Assembly (NCBI GenBank): GCA_003260075.1
Contig: QLIY01000188.1
Coordinates: forward strand, 1-64,000
DNA from: Phallusia mammillata
Lineage: Eukaryota > Chordata > Ascidiacea > Phlebobranchia > Ascidiidae
Length of the DNA stretch: 64,000 nucleotides
Direction: 5' to 3'
The notes under the pieces were generated by a model. That model was not told the DNA's origin. It saw only the letters and a list, made by a program, of their open reading frames with translations, and did no database searches. Positions 35,895 to 49,100 of the stretch are shown here, piece after piece. The position numbers and the translations under genes were made by a program. Each line of letters starts with the position of its first letter. Positions within the stretch are counted from its first letter, which is position 1.

Positions 35895-38800
35895 TCAGTA
35901 TTCGTCCTGTTCTTGGTCTAATCCGTTTGGCTCCACTTCATCTTCAGGGGCTTCAAAGCCATCCTAAATGTAAATTTGAGGTTTTAAAATATGTTTAATC
36001 AACAGCATAATTGCAAAAGAACTTGTGTACAAAGAATACATCTTAGTACAGACATTCAACAATTGCTGTTGTCATCACAAGCTAAAACAGGGTCCATATA
36101 AGCACTTAGGGTCATAGGTGAATGCAAGGTTTGTTTAATTGGTAAAAATCAAACTATTTAAGCAAATTCAATGTTTAATGTAAGTTGCAAATAATGTTTT
36201 GTGCAACAAATTATAATTCTGTTAATGCATAAATAACATGTTTGGCTGCTAAACTAGAACAGTTTGGAAACAAAGACTAAAGTCTTGTGTATTTCAGCTT
36301 GGTAACTAAGATATAACAAATGCAATAAACTGTAATGATGTCACAGAAACAAACCTTGCCACATGTAATGCTTCCACTTTTATTCAATATTCCTGAACAT
36401 GGCTCAACTACGTCTGTGGTATTCTGTTGTACTTCCGCAGTTAATGACTGTTGTTTTTCATTTCTCAGAAAACTTTACTGCATTTTTCTATGCCTGGCCA
36501 GTTGCAAGTTAAATCAAACAAATGGTCACTTTATTGTGCCTCAAACTTCTTTAATGAAAAGCATAGTTTTTGCTACAAATCTAAAAAGAGTAATTTATAA
36601 AATATGTTAATTACCAAGTCTGTACATTTGACATCTGTATGTACTGCTAATTTGCTAACCACTTACATTGGTAATTGTAGTTCGTGCCTACTTTTGTTAC
36701 TGTACCTGTTGGATGATACAAGAGGAATTTCCTGGACCTTCTGATTAATAAATTGCATCCAGTATTCAGTTTATTTAACCTAGTCTGAACAATTAAAACT
36801 GAGAACTCATTAAAATCCTCAGTTCTGTTTGATAGTAACAGCATTCTGGCCACAAACATATTTGTGATTTGATCTGACTGGTTTTGTTTGCTTTGCATAA
36901 ACTGCCATGCAACACACCGACAACTTGGTTTAATGTTTGCTTTTATTAACAGTACAATTGTTAAAAAGAATGCTAAAGAACAAAATTCCCTTGTGTATAG
37001 TTTCATACATTTTTACATCTTCGGCTTTCAGTTTCAAAATACACTTTTATTATTGTTAAATCCATATCTTCAAACATATTCTGGCACTACTAATGGACAG
37101 ATGCACTCTTTCCTGCTACAAATGTGTCGCCTTCTCCGTTGCGATACTGAAAAGCCGGGTCTGCATCCAAGCTCCAGTGGCCCTTGCAACAAATACAAAC
37201 TTTCACTGATCATGTTTGCCTTTTAAATAACTTGCTATCACTGATTCTGTTCTTGTTATCTTACTTCCCTAAAAAACTTATGACTAACATTTGACTCAAT
37301 CAGGATGGAAACCTATGACTGGCAAGCAAGGTGGCTTTTTCAAAGACTGTATCTAGATCTCAGTTAAGATGAACATAAATTCATAACTGGGAGATCTGGC
37401 TCTCAAACAAATCTTAGTTTTCGTATCTTAACCAATTAGGTACAAGTAACAAATAATTCTGCTGGTATCAAAATATAGGGCATAAATAATGTATTCGTGC
37501 ATTTTAGTCAATATGTTTCATGTTTTTTACTGCTTTTCTACTTGTTGTGTTGGAACTAATCTCATGTCCAATGGCTCTCAGAGAAAAACATTTTAAAATG
37601 TGTGACATTATTGGCTCTTTCAGCTGAAAAGGTTCTTGGCACCTGGACTAGACTTTGCAATATCTGATTAAATTAAGTTCGTCATACAGTTTACAGCGAC
37701 AAATAGAGGCAATGTGTGTTTCGTTTTCCAAACTAACTACACAAAATATCAATCTTGGTTTCAAAAGAAAAGCGGACAATAACAAGAGTGAGAATTCATT
37801 GTTTAATTTATTTTAAACACAGTGAACCTTTAGTTAATCTGGATTTCCACTTAATTCAGACAAAACTTGAGATACATATGTTTTGTAATGTTAACCCCCC
37901 CCCCCCCAAGAGTGAGAATTCATTGTTTAATTTATTTTAAACACAGTGAACCTTGGTTAATCTGGATTTTCACTTAATTCAGACAAAACTTGAGACACAT
38001 ATGTTTTGTAATGTTAACTTATCAACATTAGTTAATCCGGACAAAATGTTTGGTCCCCAAATGGTTCCGGATTAACTGAGCTTTACGTTACATCTAAATC
38101 AGGGGTGTCCAACTCGAACACACCGCGGTGCCAAATTTTGTTTTAGAATATACTCGCGTGCCACTCTTTGGTACTTTTTCCATACCATTTATTTAACGTC
38201 CTAACGGTATGGGCTCGATTTATGATACTCCGTAAACCTTTCATTCTGTTTAGGCGACACAAGATACAAAAAGTTTGCAACGGGGCTTAAGTTTTGTCAA
38301 AAAACGAACAGTTTAATTAGTGGGTTGTGTAACTTTACTAATTTTTACTGAAGTGAGAATAATCCTCTGAATTTGTGTGCCATTTTCAAATGCTCTGCGC
38401 GCCACTTTTGGCATGCGTGCACGTGTTGGACACCCCTGATCTAAATCCTTATATTTACAAGTAAGGTTGTGTTCTGCAGCACTGATTAAACCAACAAGAT
38501 AACATTAACAAACTGACCTCTGTGGCATAAAGAATAGTTGTGATTTTTGCACACATTTCCTGCATTCTTTCATCACAACCTTCAGAACCTTCCATGTCTT
38601 GACAAATCACCTCGATCTCTCGCAATTTACCAAAATAAAAATCCCGTTCCTTCTCAAGCGCTTCAACTGTTGTTTGGAGTTCTTTATTCTGGAAAAAAAG
38701 TAAGTATGCCATTCATCAGATTTTCATTTATTACATTGCATCACCAAAAATACAGACTGATTTAAGTGTAGTGAAAGTTTCAGTTTATTAAGGTGACGAT

Positions 38801-41800
38801 GGTTATCATGTGGGACAAAGTATTTATGCTTCCACAACAATCCAGTGTTTGATGTTTGTCTCATAGTAATAAGGTCATGGGTTCAAATACCACCTTGCTC
38901 TACAACACCTAATGGCTTTTTTGCAGTTAAACAGAATTAGGTGCAAAAAATTACAGACAACTTTTAAAAGTGTGCAGCATCTCAAACACATCTGAGCACA
39001 CAAATCTTAGATGACAATTTCAGCACACTCATCAAAATCTGCAGCGGTTTGTAATAAAAAATATACGGACTGATTTGAGTGTGATGAATTTGTCAGCTAA
39101 GTAATGTCAATATATGTGACTGAAATCGTCTGTTGAGCATCTCTTGACAATTTCTGTGTTAATGCATCTTTAACATTCATGTAAAGTAACATTAAAGTAA
39201 AAATTCACAGCATTTTATTGAGCATACTAAGCAATACCAACATACAATAATTGTCAACAAACCTGTTCTTGAAATTCTGCAACTTCAACTTTTAGGGCAT
39301 TTATTTCTTGGTTACTAGCAACTGAAGTATTTGAAGGAATGCGCTGTGGTGCATTGTTTGATAGTGGCTGTCTGGTTGCAACGGAGGTACGTGAATCTGG
39401 TGCGACAAAAAACAACTGTTACGAAATCAAAATTTTATGTCAACTGGTATAAGCTGCGGACAGTGCACACTGTTTGCAGCGTATAAGGCCTCATCAGTGC
39501 AGCTTCTAAGATGAGATCGGCCGTGTTGACTAGTGTAGCTATCCAACGGCACTCAAGGTTATCTGCAGCAAGCATTTATTAGCTTGATGTTTTCATATAT
39601 AAGTGGCATAAGTTTTACAGATTTTGGGAAACCAAGAATTGTTTTCTCAAGAACTCATGCAACAGTGCAATTAAGGCTAGCAATGCTTCAAGATGTTTTA
39701 GTTACTTGTAAACAATAACATATTCCTCATGTGATAGCTCTAAGTGCTTTACGTTACATCTTTTTCCCATGGGATGAATAAGTAACAACCTAAACATGGG
39801 ATTGTATGCCACAAGGCCCTACTGCACATATTGCCTATGTAACTGTATATTTGTGTCAAAGACAAAGAAATAGTGTTTGTGCCTGGCAAAACACGAGTGA
39901 TTGCACACAGAACAGTGCTTGTTTTTAAAACTTATTGAGCCAAAAAATTGCAAGCGTAAAAGTATTTGCAACATTAACATTTGTTAAAAAAAACTTAGGT
40001 AGAAGCATGTTCCCTTATTAGCACAAGAAAGTAAAAGTTGATTTTATTACTCTTTAAAATATTTGTTCCAAGTTCAATACATCTGTGTGCAGTTGAATGC
40101 TTGTTTACAGAAGTGGCTTGTAAAGCACATTTCCTATCAAGCATCCCACAGATTTATATGTAATAGGAAATTATCTAGCCCGGTGTTATTAAAGTTCGGC
40201 AATAGCTATGCAAGATTTCTACTGCAATAATTTAACATGGTATTCTGACAGATGACTTTGACACACACTAGAGCGACTTAGTGTTTTTATACGACTACTT
40301 TTGGAGACAAACAATCTTTGATCATTAAGCCTTAAAACATGAAATGACTCAGCAAAAAACTTGATCTCTAGAAGCACAAAGTTTGACATGACACAGTTGA
40401 AGAACCACTGATGGAAGTGCATAGTGTAAAAATTTTAAACCAACAACTTCAAAGTGCAGAATATACAACAACAGTGGGTTTGTGTGTTCGTCAAACATTT
40501 CACCATCTTGGGGTGTGCTACTGCTGTCAGAAATATTTCCATTGGTCACTTTTGGTGATTCCTTCTCTTTCTGCTCTGGGGTTACTATGGGTTTGACTTT
40601 GAGAGAGACACAGAATAAAAAAAACTCTTTTGCCTTCAACTTAATCATGTATTAAACTAGAATTTTTATATCAGTTAGCTTAATTGCAAACATAGAATTG
40701 TTTTAGCCCCGGCTATATTAATAAGTCTACTAACTCATGGAGTAATGTTAAACTTTTCAAATGTTACTTTAACTTAATCGTGTATCAAACAAGAAAATTT
40801 ATATCAGTGAGCTTTCTGTAAATCAGGAATTGTTTTACAACATGACATTTATAAGGGTACTAACTCATAGATAAATATTGTAGCCGCATTTGAATGTCAC
40901 CTGGTATGTACATGTTTAAGTCTGACACAAAAATAGAAAAAGCAGTTTATTGCCAGCCATGTGGGAGCCATGCAGCAAGCAGGCGAATGCCAATGACATG
41001 AATTATGAATGAGAATAGAACGCATGTCTGACTCACTAGCTGCTGAAGGTTTACGTGAATCCACCCTCGGTGCAGAGCGAACTGGGGCAGGTCTTGGACC
41101 ACCCACCATATTTCCTTCCCTTGCTGCAACTGGGTCATATTCCAACCCCTGCAATAGATAGAAATGTTTTGCAAACCATTGCATCAAGGTGCCATGCTTT
41201 ATAAATAAACATATAGTACATATAGTTGTGACCATATTAGTACATCACATTTTTTTTCTCCGCTTTTACAAGTTTGTCAAGTTTAAGATGTAAAACTAAT
41301 TTTAACTACCTGGTAATTGGCATCAAAAAACTTCTTGAACCATTGTAGAAATTCAAAGTTGTCTTGAAACTTTCCTTTAACTAACCTCTCCACTGGAATA
41401 ACCTAAAAAATATCAAGGTAAAACATTTAAACCAAATGTCAACTACTGTAAGTGGGATACTTTAGTTCAATATATTTCAATAGTTACACTACATAAGTCC
41501 GACCTTGGCAAAATGACTATTTTAGAATAGCAACATTGACAAGTTTATATATTTCAAATCACAAAGGTTACCTTGTCCACTCCAGTCTTTTTGAAAACAT
41601 TTTGCAATATTTTAAAATTTGAAATGAATTCATGCTCTAACTTTGAATTCCATTTAATTTTGTTCATCGGAACTTTTCCTGCAATGAAAAAGATGTAATA
41701 TTATATCAAACTATATTTTTTTCAACATATTTCAAACTTACAACTTATTAAACAAACTGTAAAATTGTGCAAATTATTTGGTGCATAGTATTGTGAATAA

Positions 41801-42004
41801 ATTTTGTCTGACTTTTGTCAGAAACTTAAACTTACCACTGTCCAAAAAAAGCATGTGCATAAACTGGCAGTAGACACCTCCTGTACAAAGTTCTTCAACC
41901 TTCTTAATGTGTAACTGAAGACTGTCGTTGACCCATCTGACAAGTTCATGCCGACTTAGGTTATCCGAAGAGGCAGACGTTGACGTTACATTTACTGCAC
42001 TCAT
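35895..42004 (-). CDS. MAPRE1: Microtubule plus-end tracking protein EB1 (8 exons, about 315 aa)
   Basis: End-binding protein that marks growing microtubule ends and recruits other tip proteins. Exons in gene order: 41836-42004, 41572-41678, 41310-41402, 41037-41148, 40504-40596, 39263-39396, 38518-38688, 35895-35963; all phases agree and the sum is 316 codons with stop. Residues about 1-130 form the calponin-homology domain ([50 protein letters not shown], then YDPVAAREG). A low-complexity Ser/Pro/Thr linker follows. The dimerising coiled coil and EB-homology region are in the seventh exon ([26 protein letters not shown]). The C-terminus is DQEQDEY, an EEY-like acidic-aromatic tail as used to bind CAP-Gly domains. 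The last intron is about 2.55 kb. The gene could equally be called MAPRE3; an invertebrate normally has one pre-duplication orthologue. Confidence 0.95.
37819..38091. mobile_element. Palindromic pogo/Tigger-like MITE, copy 4, duplicated at a seam
   Basis: ACAGTGAACCTTTAGTTAATC at the left occurs twice around the C13 block at 37895-37907; right end GGTTCCGGATTAACTGAG. EB1 intron. Confidence 0.65.
38100..38438. mobile_element. hAT-type non-autonomous element with perfect 8-bp target duplication
   Basis: Terminal inverted repeats CAGGGGTGTCCAAC and GTTGGACACCCCTG. Both sides carry ATCTAAAT exactly. About 339 bp, no open frame, in an EB1 intron. Confidence 0.9.
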
Positions 42005-43139
42005 TATTCAGTGTTTTCTTTTGCATTCATTAATTAACAAAACAAAAATTTTGGACACAAATTCTGAAAAAAACATTATATTTTACTTTCAGAAGTTCAA
42101 TAATACCTAATACCAATTGTTTACATCTTTAAAATAAACTATGCATGCTTCTTATTTTACAATACATATAAAAAAATGTTGTACATTTAAAGCATGCAAA
42201 ATGAATCTTGAAGCAATCAACGACTGCTTCAAACTGACAACTTACAGAAACCTCTCGACACTTGTGCTTATAATAAGTAAGAAGTCTTTTTTTAAATCAG
42301 ATTAGGTATACTTTCACCAATTCATATAGTCAAACTATAAAATATAAATTATCAAAAAAGTCAACCCAACAATTTGATATGACAGATGTTGTTAAGTTAA
42401 CAAGATACAGAATAAAATATTGTACACAATGCAATTCTGAAAGAAAAGTGAAGAACTATTTTAATGTGCTGTAAGCCTTTTTGTACCGACTAAACTACAT
42501 AGTTCGTTTTGCAGTTTTTGTCCATATTTGGACTTTTTGAAAGAAGACAAATAATATTTACAAAAAAAGTTGGCAGTAGTCTGTTGTCACAAATCTGTGA
42601 CGTTCAGCAGACCAGATAACCCACACAAAAGTTTAAAAATCTGCAAATTTTTATTTATTAAAAGTTTTAAAAACGAAAAGTTTCCCATTTTAATCCTTTT
42701 TGCTTGCTTTTTGACAACTTATAAGTTTTCCAACTATTTTAACTTGATCCGTAAAGATTTGCTAAACCGAGAAAGTTCAACGTAATTAAATGCTAACAAA
42801 TATTTACTTTAAACTCAGTCGAAAAGTTTTTAAGCCGCGTCTGTTAAAAGTTAAAAATTGAACAATCCGAAACCGTAACATGCTTTCACAACGATTCAAA
42901 CAAAATAATAAATTAATTCCTATTTTTAAAATATATATCTTCTATGGCTTGATGTCTTGTATTTAAAGAAAAACAAACGCAATTTCATACATCAACAGAA
43001 AATCAGGATAAAAGTCAATTTTATTGACAATTCAAACATATTCAGCTAAAATAAAAATAAAAACACACGATACGTGCAAATGCCGACACAATAAACACCA
43101 AAAACCACAGTCCAGCTTTAAGCTCGTGCAAAAAAACTT
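42005..43139. other. Intergenic region between NLR 3' end and EB1 start
   Basis: About 1.1 kb of AT-rich sequence upstream of EB1 and downstream of the NLR gene, both on the minus strand. I find no repeat with defined ends and no convincing open frame. Confidence 0.6.
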
Positions 43140-46100
43140 TTATCGAGATTTTGATTTTGCGAAAGTATCTTCGGTTTCTGGGTCAAATTGTGACTTTTTC
43201 TGTTTCAACTCAAAGCCAAAGTCACGTGCCACTCCGTCACGTCCGAACACCCACACCTCTGGTCTCTATCAGAAAAAAAGAGAGTTTTGATTTTGTGGTA
43301 GATTTTAGTTGTTTTATGAATTAAAGGTTTGGACAAAATCGTTTTTATCCGTATTTATGTTTGTGTTGTCTAATTTTGTTGGCCCCTAACCAGTGGTGGG
43401 ATTGAATTTTTTTTCAGCCAGTTCTATCACAAAAGTCGTATTTTTCAGCCGGTTCTGTTACAAAAAGTCTATTGACAGTAACCAGTAATGCTAACCGATT
43501 TGCTGATCTCATAAAATTTCGTAAGACGGTTCTAACATATAGAACCGGTGCGAAACGGCCAAATCCAACCACTGCCCTAACGTTTTTTAACAAGAATTGC
43601 ACCACTTTGCCAAAAAAACACGCAAAAAAGTTACAGTTGACTGCACAAAGCTTACTTGGAACCCGCTTAAGTTAGAATTTTCACCACAAATTGACGAGAC
43701 TTACTGGTGAGGGCATGTTACAGTAATGTCCATATAAGGCGTTGATCTGTTCGTTCGAAATATCGCAGTAAGCGAGGTGAATTCGTTCAAACTTTGGGAG
43801 GAGTTTGGTGAGAGAAGAAGTTCCCGCGCAGCCCAACCAACACTCAACCAGTCGGATGCCCTGAATCTGTGTGAAAATAAAGATGGTAGGTCCGTTTTTT
43901 GTTGCAGTTGCTGTGTCTAACCAAAGAGTTCTTTGGTCTAACTTTCAACAAGACTGGATTAAGCACTTGTTTAGGGCATCAAGAAAACGTGGCACGACTC
44001 AAACTTTTCAAAACCGAATTTGTGACGTTTTTTTAGCAGTTAAGAGCACCATAAAGTAAGATTTTTCCAGTCTTGATGCTTTAATGCGCCAACCTCACCC
44101 TTCAAATATGAGACATAACGCATGTAGTAATTAACGGTGTAGTTTCAGTGCATTTACCATATATCCATCGATTGTGCCCTCAACTTTATCGCGCTTTTCA
44201 ACGTCCTGAAGGAACTATTCCGGTTTGGTGAATATTTTAGCGCAATTGAAAAAAATAAACTCAACTCAATCCAACCTAGATAAGACTTTAGTAAAATACT
44301 TTTAAACCACGGCAAAGTTTGCGAACCTTTTTCCTTATGATTGAAATCCCGTTGGCGAACCTCACGAAGCTGTCCCCGCTGAACATGACCTGTTCCATAT
44401 CGATTTCCTTCACCGAGTTTTCTTCCAAATACTCGGCAGCGGTCTGCAGCAATCTCATCAAACTCCTCACGTCGCTGCTGAACACAGTCAGAGGATTTCC
44501 GTCTACAGAGTCAAGCTTCAGGGTCTGTGGAAGCCCCCGTTTAGCGACGCGAAGTGTAAAGGAGCTGTCGTCGGCCTCCCGAACCTGGTTGAAGAGCTGG
44601 AGAGTGATGTAGCTGTCCAGCGGGCCCTGCTGGAACCGAACCTCCGTTGAGGTTTTTAGGATACCCCGGCGTTTGTCCCAGTTCGTCTGCGGAAAGAAAC
44701 GACGTTATCGGCTGTGACACCGAGTGACAACGTTTACAACTTGGAGGCTGGACCTTTTTCTTTATACAGTAAATCTCGGTTTAACAGGATTCTGTTAATC
44801 TGAATATTCGCCTCATTTGGACAATTTTTGGTCCAACGGGTCCGGATTAGCCGAGGTTGTTTGTAGTTTGGAAACGTTAGTAACTAATTAAAAGGATGAT
44901 TCAAGTACAGACAATTAAACCTGAATGGTCGTCAGTTCGACACCAATCATAAAACAGTCACAAATTTTGTTGTATCTTTTAAACGAGTTAAATAAAAACT
45001 TTCTGACCAAAGAATATAGCCTACAAGTGATCGAAAGCTAAACAATCACTAAGTCATAATTTGTGCTTAAGTGCCTTGGTATGGCACACAGAATTGTTTT
45101 TATTTTATTTTAACATTTAAATTTTCCGTCTCACCTCAAACTTCTGGAAGGCTGTAAAGTTTTGCTTGAAGTCATTCATGTTGTTGACGTTGGTGAGTCC
45201 GTACATGAACTTGGCCACAACCTCCCATCGGGGATCGTCCATTAGGTGGCGCTCGTAGTGGTCAAATTCATCACTGGTAAATACAAAATTATTTTGGTTT
45301 AGACTTAAACTTGAAAAAAGTTATTGGAATGTTTAGGCTCAAAGCAGTCTTTAGAAATGGGACTTAAGCGCAAAACAACTTGAGCTATAGATTTTTTCAA
45401 AATAGATGGATTATCTCTGCAAAAAGAAAAATTAATAATGAACAAAATTAATATTTATAATATTTCCTTGACTTTTATCTCCAACTGGTCGTGCAATTGT
45501 CGTTGTAAAACATTCTATTGTAGAAAGTTTCAACAATCGCTGTTGTGATCATCATAGCTGCAAACTGCATATTCGCTCTTTATTTTCGTTATATCTACAA
45601 AGTCTATCGCACCTTGTTTTTGACCAAGCTACTTTTAAGTACTTGTCTAAGGAACTAATTATTTCATTAAACTTGGCATTAGCAATCACACAAGTTTGAC
45701 ATCAATCAATCAAATTTGACATCAATCAAACAAGAAACCCTCTTACTTCGAGGCAAAGAACATGAGGTCAAGAGCTGTGAAGAATTCTTGCCAGATCATA
45801 TGAGAGAATGAACAATTGTGTTCTCCTTCGAAAATCCTCAACTTTAACTTGGTGTTCCGATCCAGGTATGTGACCATGAAAGCCTGGTATCCCTTCTGTG
45901 TGAGTCCGACTGACTGGATGTCGTACTGCTTGAAAACTCCCTTCTTGTTGGCGAACATGTTCCGCGCCAAACAAGCGATCTTCGTTAGTTCGCGAACGTC
46001 GATGTGACGCATGTGGGCCGATCTGGGAATAGACGATTATTTGTTAAGAAAAGATATTTCGGGCAACATTGTAAGATGGCCTGAAATAACAAGCACGAAA

Positions 46101-49100
46101 CCTGGCCCGAAGCCAAAACTTTGTGAAAATACAACAGATTTGTATTTTTTATGCTTGTATTTAGCAAAACATCGCTTATTTCGTTGTCGTATATTGTTGT
46201 AATTTTTTTCATTTTGTGAACCCGTCGAAATCGTTGCTTTTAAGAAAATACACCTAAGGCGAGCGTTCGCTGTTTTTTTGGTGAAGATCAAAATCAGAAT
46301 GATTCCAAAATTTGGGCATGAAAGTTAGATTTATAAACGTAAAACTACGTCACATTTGTGGGCTCATGTGAAGCCAGGCCCGAATAAAGTGCGTTAAAAC
46401 TAAACTGAAGCTGAACCGAAACTAGAATGCCAGGCCCGACAACGCTAACTTTGCTGGAAAATCTTTGTAAAGCATTAATGCAATAATTCACTTCATCACT
46501 GACATTTTCAACACGAACCTCAGGTAGATCAAAACATTTATCAGCAAGAGGCAAAGAAGTATGATTTACTTTATTGTATCAGTTAATTTTAGCAGGAGTA
46601 ATGGTCCAGACAGCCTAGCTGGGTTGGGATTCGAACCAACGACGGATGCTAGAAACATAATGAACCTGATCACTGACATTCAAATACATACCTCAGGTAG
46701 ATGTTGAGCAGAAAAATCATGACTCTTGTGATGGTGTTGAGAGAGGGATTCCCCGATTCAGTGCGCCGCGGATTTCTCAGGAGGACCGCGTAGAGGATGA
46801 TGCAAAAGACGGGGACATAACAGGCTGTTTCGAGATCCGGATCTTCATGCAGGATCCCATAAACTCTTCCACAGTCGTTCCCGCAGATTTGCTGACCGAG
46901 CTGCTTTTGTGATGATGCGTCTAATCCGAGGATACGGATGACTGCGCCCGGTCGGTAATCAGGTGAAAGGTCAAACGCCTGACGTGGACGGCACGTGACC
47001 AGCACTTTCGCTTCAGCGAGAAGTTTACCGCTCAAAATGGAACGGAGGAGGACGCTGACCTGAATGAAAAGAACATTGTGCTGTAAAGTGAATGAGGCGC
47101 AACTGAGTGAAAACAAATACAACACAGCGACAGATTTAGTGGTTTTTTACGCTGAATTTTCTTGATCTGATTTTAATGACCCTGAATCGTCACAGTTGCT
47201 TTACTTGAAAGGAGATTTCATTATTAAGAAAAGATTCACTACGTGAGGTGCAACTGTTCACAGTTAAGAAACAATTTGAAAACTATGGTTTCAAACCGAA
47301 AAAAAATGTTTAAATCGATAAAAAAGTCGAGGTTTTATTTAAATTTGTTGTTATTTTTTTGCTACTATCGTAGGTGTTTACATGTACAGGCAACGCAGTC
47401 TGTACCGCAACCCTACTGATTTATTGGAATAATTGTTGTTTTTAAAATACTTGTACAGTTTCCTACGCAATAAACATGTTGGAAATGCATTATGAACCGT
47501 TCCGAATTTAAGTCTAAATAAACGATATTTTTACAACTTTTTTTATTGATTACAAAACGAAACTAGCCATGTTCTCACCTTAACTTTGTCCTTCATTCCG
47601 ACCTTAGGCACAGGACTGATTGCGATATCTTCCGAGTTGGCTTCATCCAGACCATCGAAAACCAAAACAATATTTGGGTTTTTCTTGATCTCGTGGAGGA
47701 TAAATTCCTTCTCCTCATCCGAAAACTCTTCGCCGTCGGAAACTCCGTATTTGAGCAGAAACTCGACCAGAGTCAACTCCTCGTTACAATCGATGTCCCG
47801 GATGTAGATGTAGCATACGATCTCTGTGTCGGGCAGGATTTCTCGGTCTAAAAATCATAAATTCCGGTAGGTGGCGCACTCAAATGCAGTTTGTGTATAA
47901 AATGCTGACGGTTAGGGCTATTAGGGTTTAGTCTGAGGTTTCATAATAATAATCAAATTAACCTAAAAACCTAGTTGTTTATATTAAATTTAGTCCCTAA
48001 CCCTATCCCAATTTTACTGTTTTTTTAATAGCTGCGCCCTCTATCGGTATTCAGCAAACCGTGTGTGCTGTGAGTTACTGTGTTAGTAGCTCTACCTAAA
48101 ATCATCTGAACAAACTTCCGAGAGAGGGTGCTCTTTCCGATTCCTGCTTGTCCCGTAACCAAGACGCGGTTGCCATGCTCCATTATGTACTTGGATCTCG
48201 ATTGTGGCGTCATAGTGCTGCTTTCCGCCTCCTTGCGCGCATTGTTCTGTGACAATGTGAATATTTCCTCAATTGTGACGTTTCCACGCGGAGCAATCGC
48301 CATCTGGAAGTTAGAGCGCCTCTGGCGGCCGAATGTGCCCCCCCCCCGGTGCTCTTTCCGATTCCTGCTTGTCCCGTAACCAAGACGCGGTTGCCGTGCT
48401 CCATTATGTACTTGGATCTCGATTGTGGCGTCATAGTGCTACTTTCCGCCTCTTTGCGTGCATTGTTCTGTGACAATGTGAATATTTCCTCAATTGTGAC
48501 GTTTCCTCGCGGAGCCATCGCCATCTGTAAGTTAGAGCGTCTCTGGCGGCCGAATGTCGTGTCGTTGGATGAGATTCGGTCTTGCTCGCTCGTCAGTTCC
48601 AGTTTGACCTTGTCCAAGGGCGAATCGAGCCCGATTGGGGCCTGACATTCACCACAAGCCTCCTGGGCAAGAGTTTTGGCACCAGAACCGAACTTTCTGA
48701 CCGCTAGAGTGCGCTGCACGCTCGAGTTATTTTCCATGGAGTGGGATGAAGCGCCTGGTGACAAAAAACTTCCAGGGGTAATAATTGAAAGTAATTCAAG
48801 TTGCAACACGGAAGCTAAAATACACACCTTCTTTTAGGGAACCATTGTTTAAAAACACTAATTATGAAGACTGCATGTCTTTTCGTGTTTTTGTAATTGA
48901 AGAAAAAATGTTTTACTCGATCACGTACAATTTTATGACAATAGCGGATATAGGTTTGTGAAGTAAGCGATACGCAACAACACACTTTCTTTGTTCGGTC
49001 ACAATGAGCAGTATGACGTACCTGCGCTGTGTTGAAGATAGGACAGGTGTTGGTCTGAAAGAAAAACATTTCCATGTCGTGGCGAAACTTTGACAAATAT

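Noticed and set aside
36335-37226. Two open frames of 91 and 112 codons on the plus strand
   Set aside because: Both lie inside the last EB1 intron on the opposite strand, with no homology and no splice-linked partner exons.
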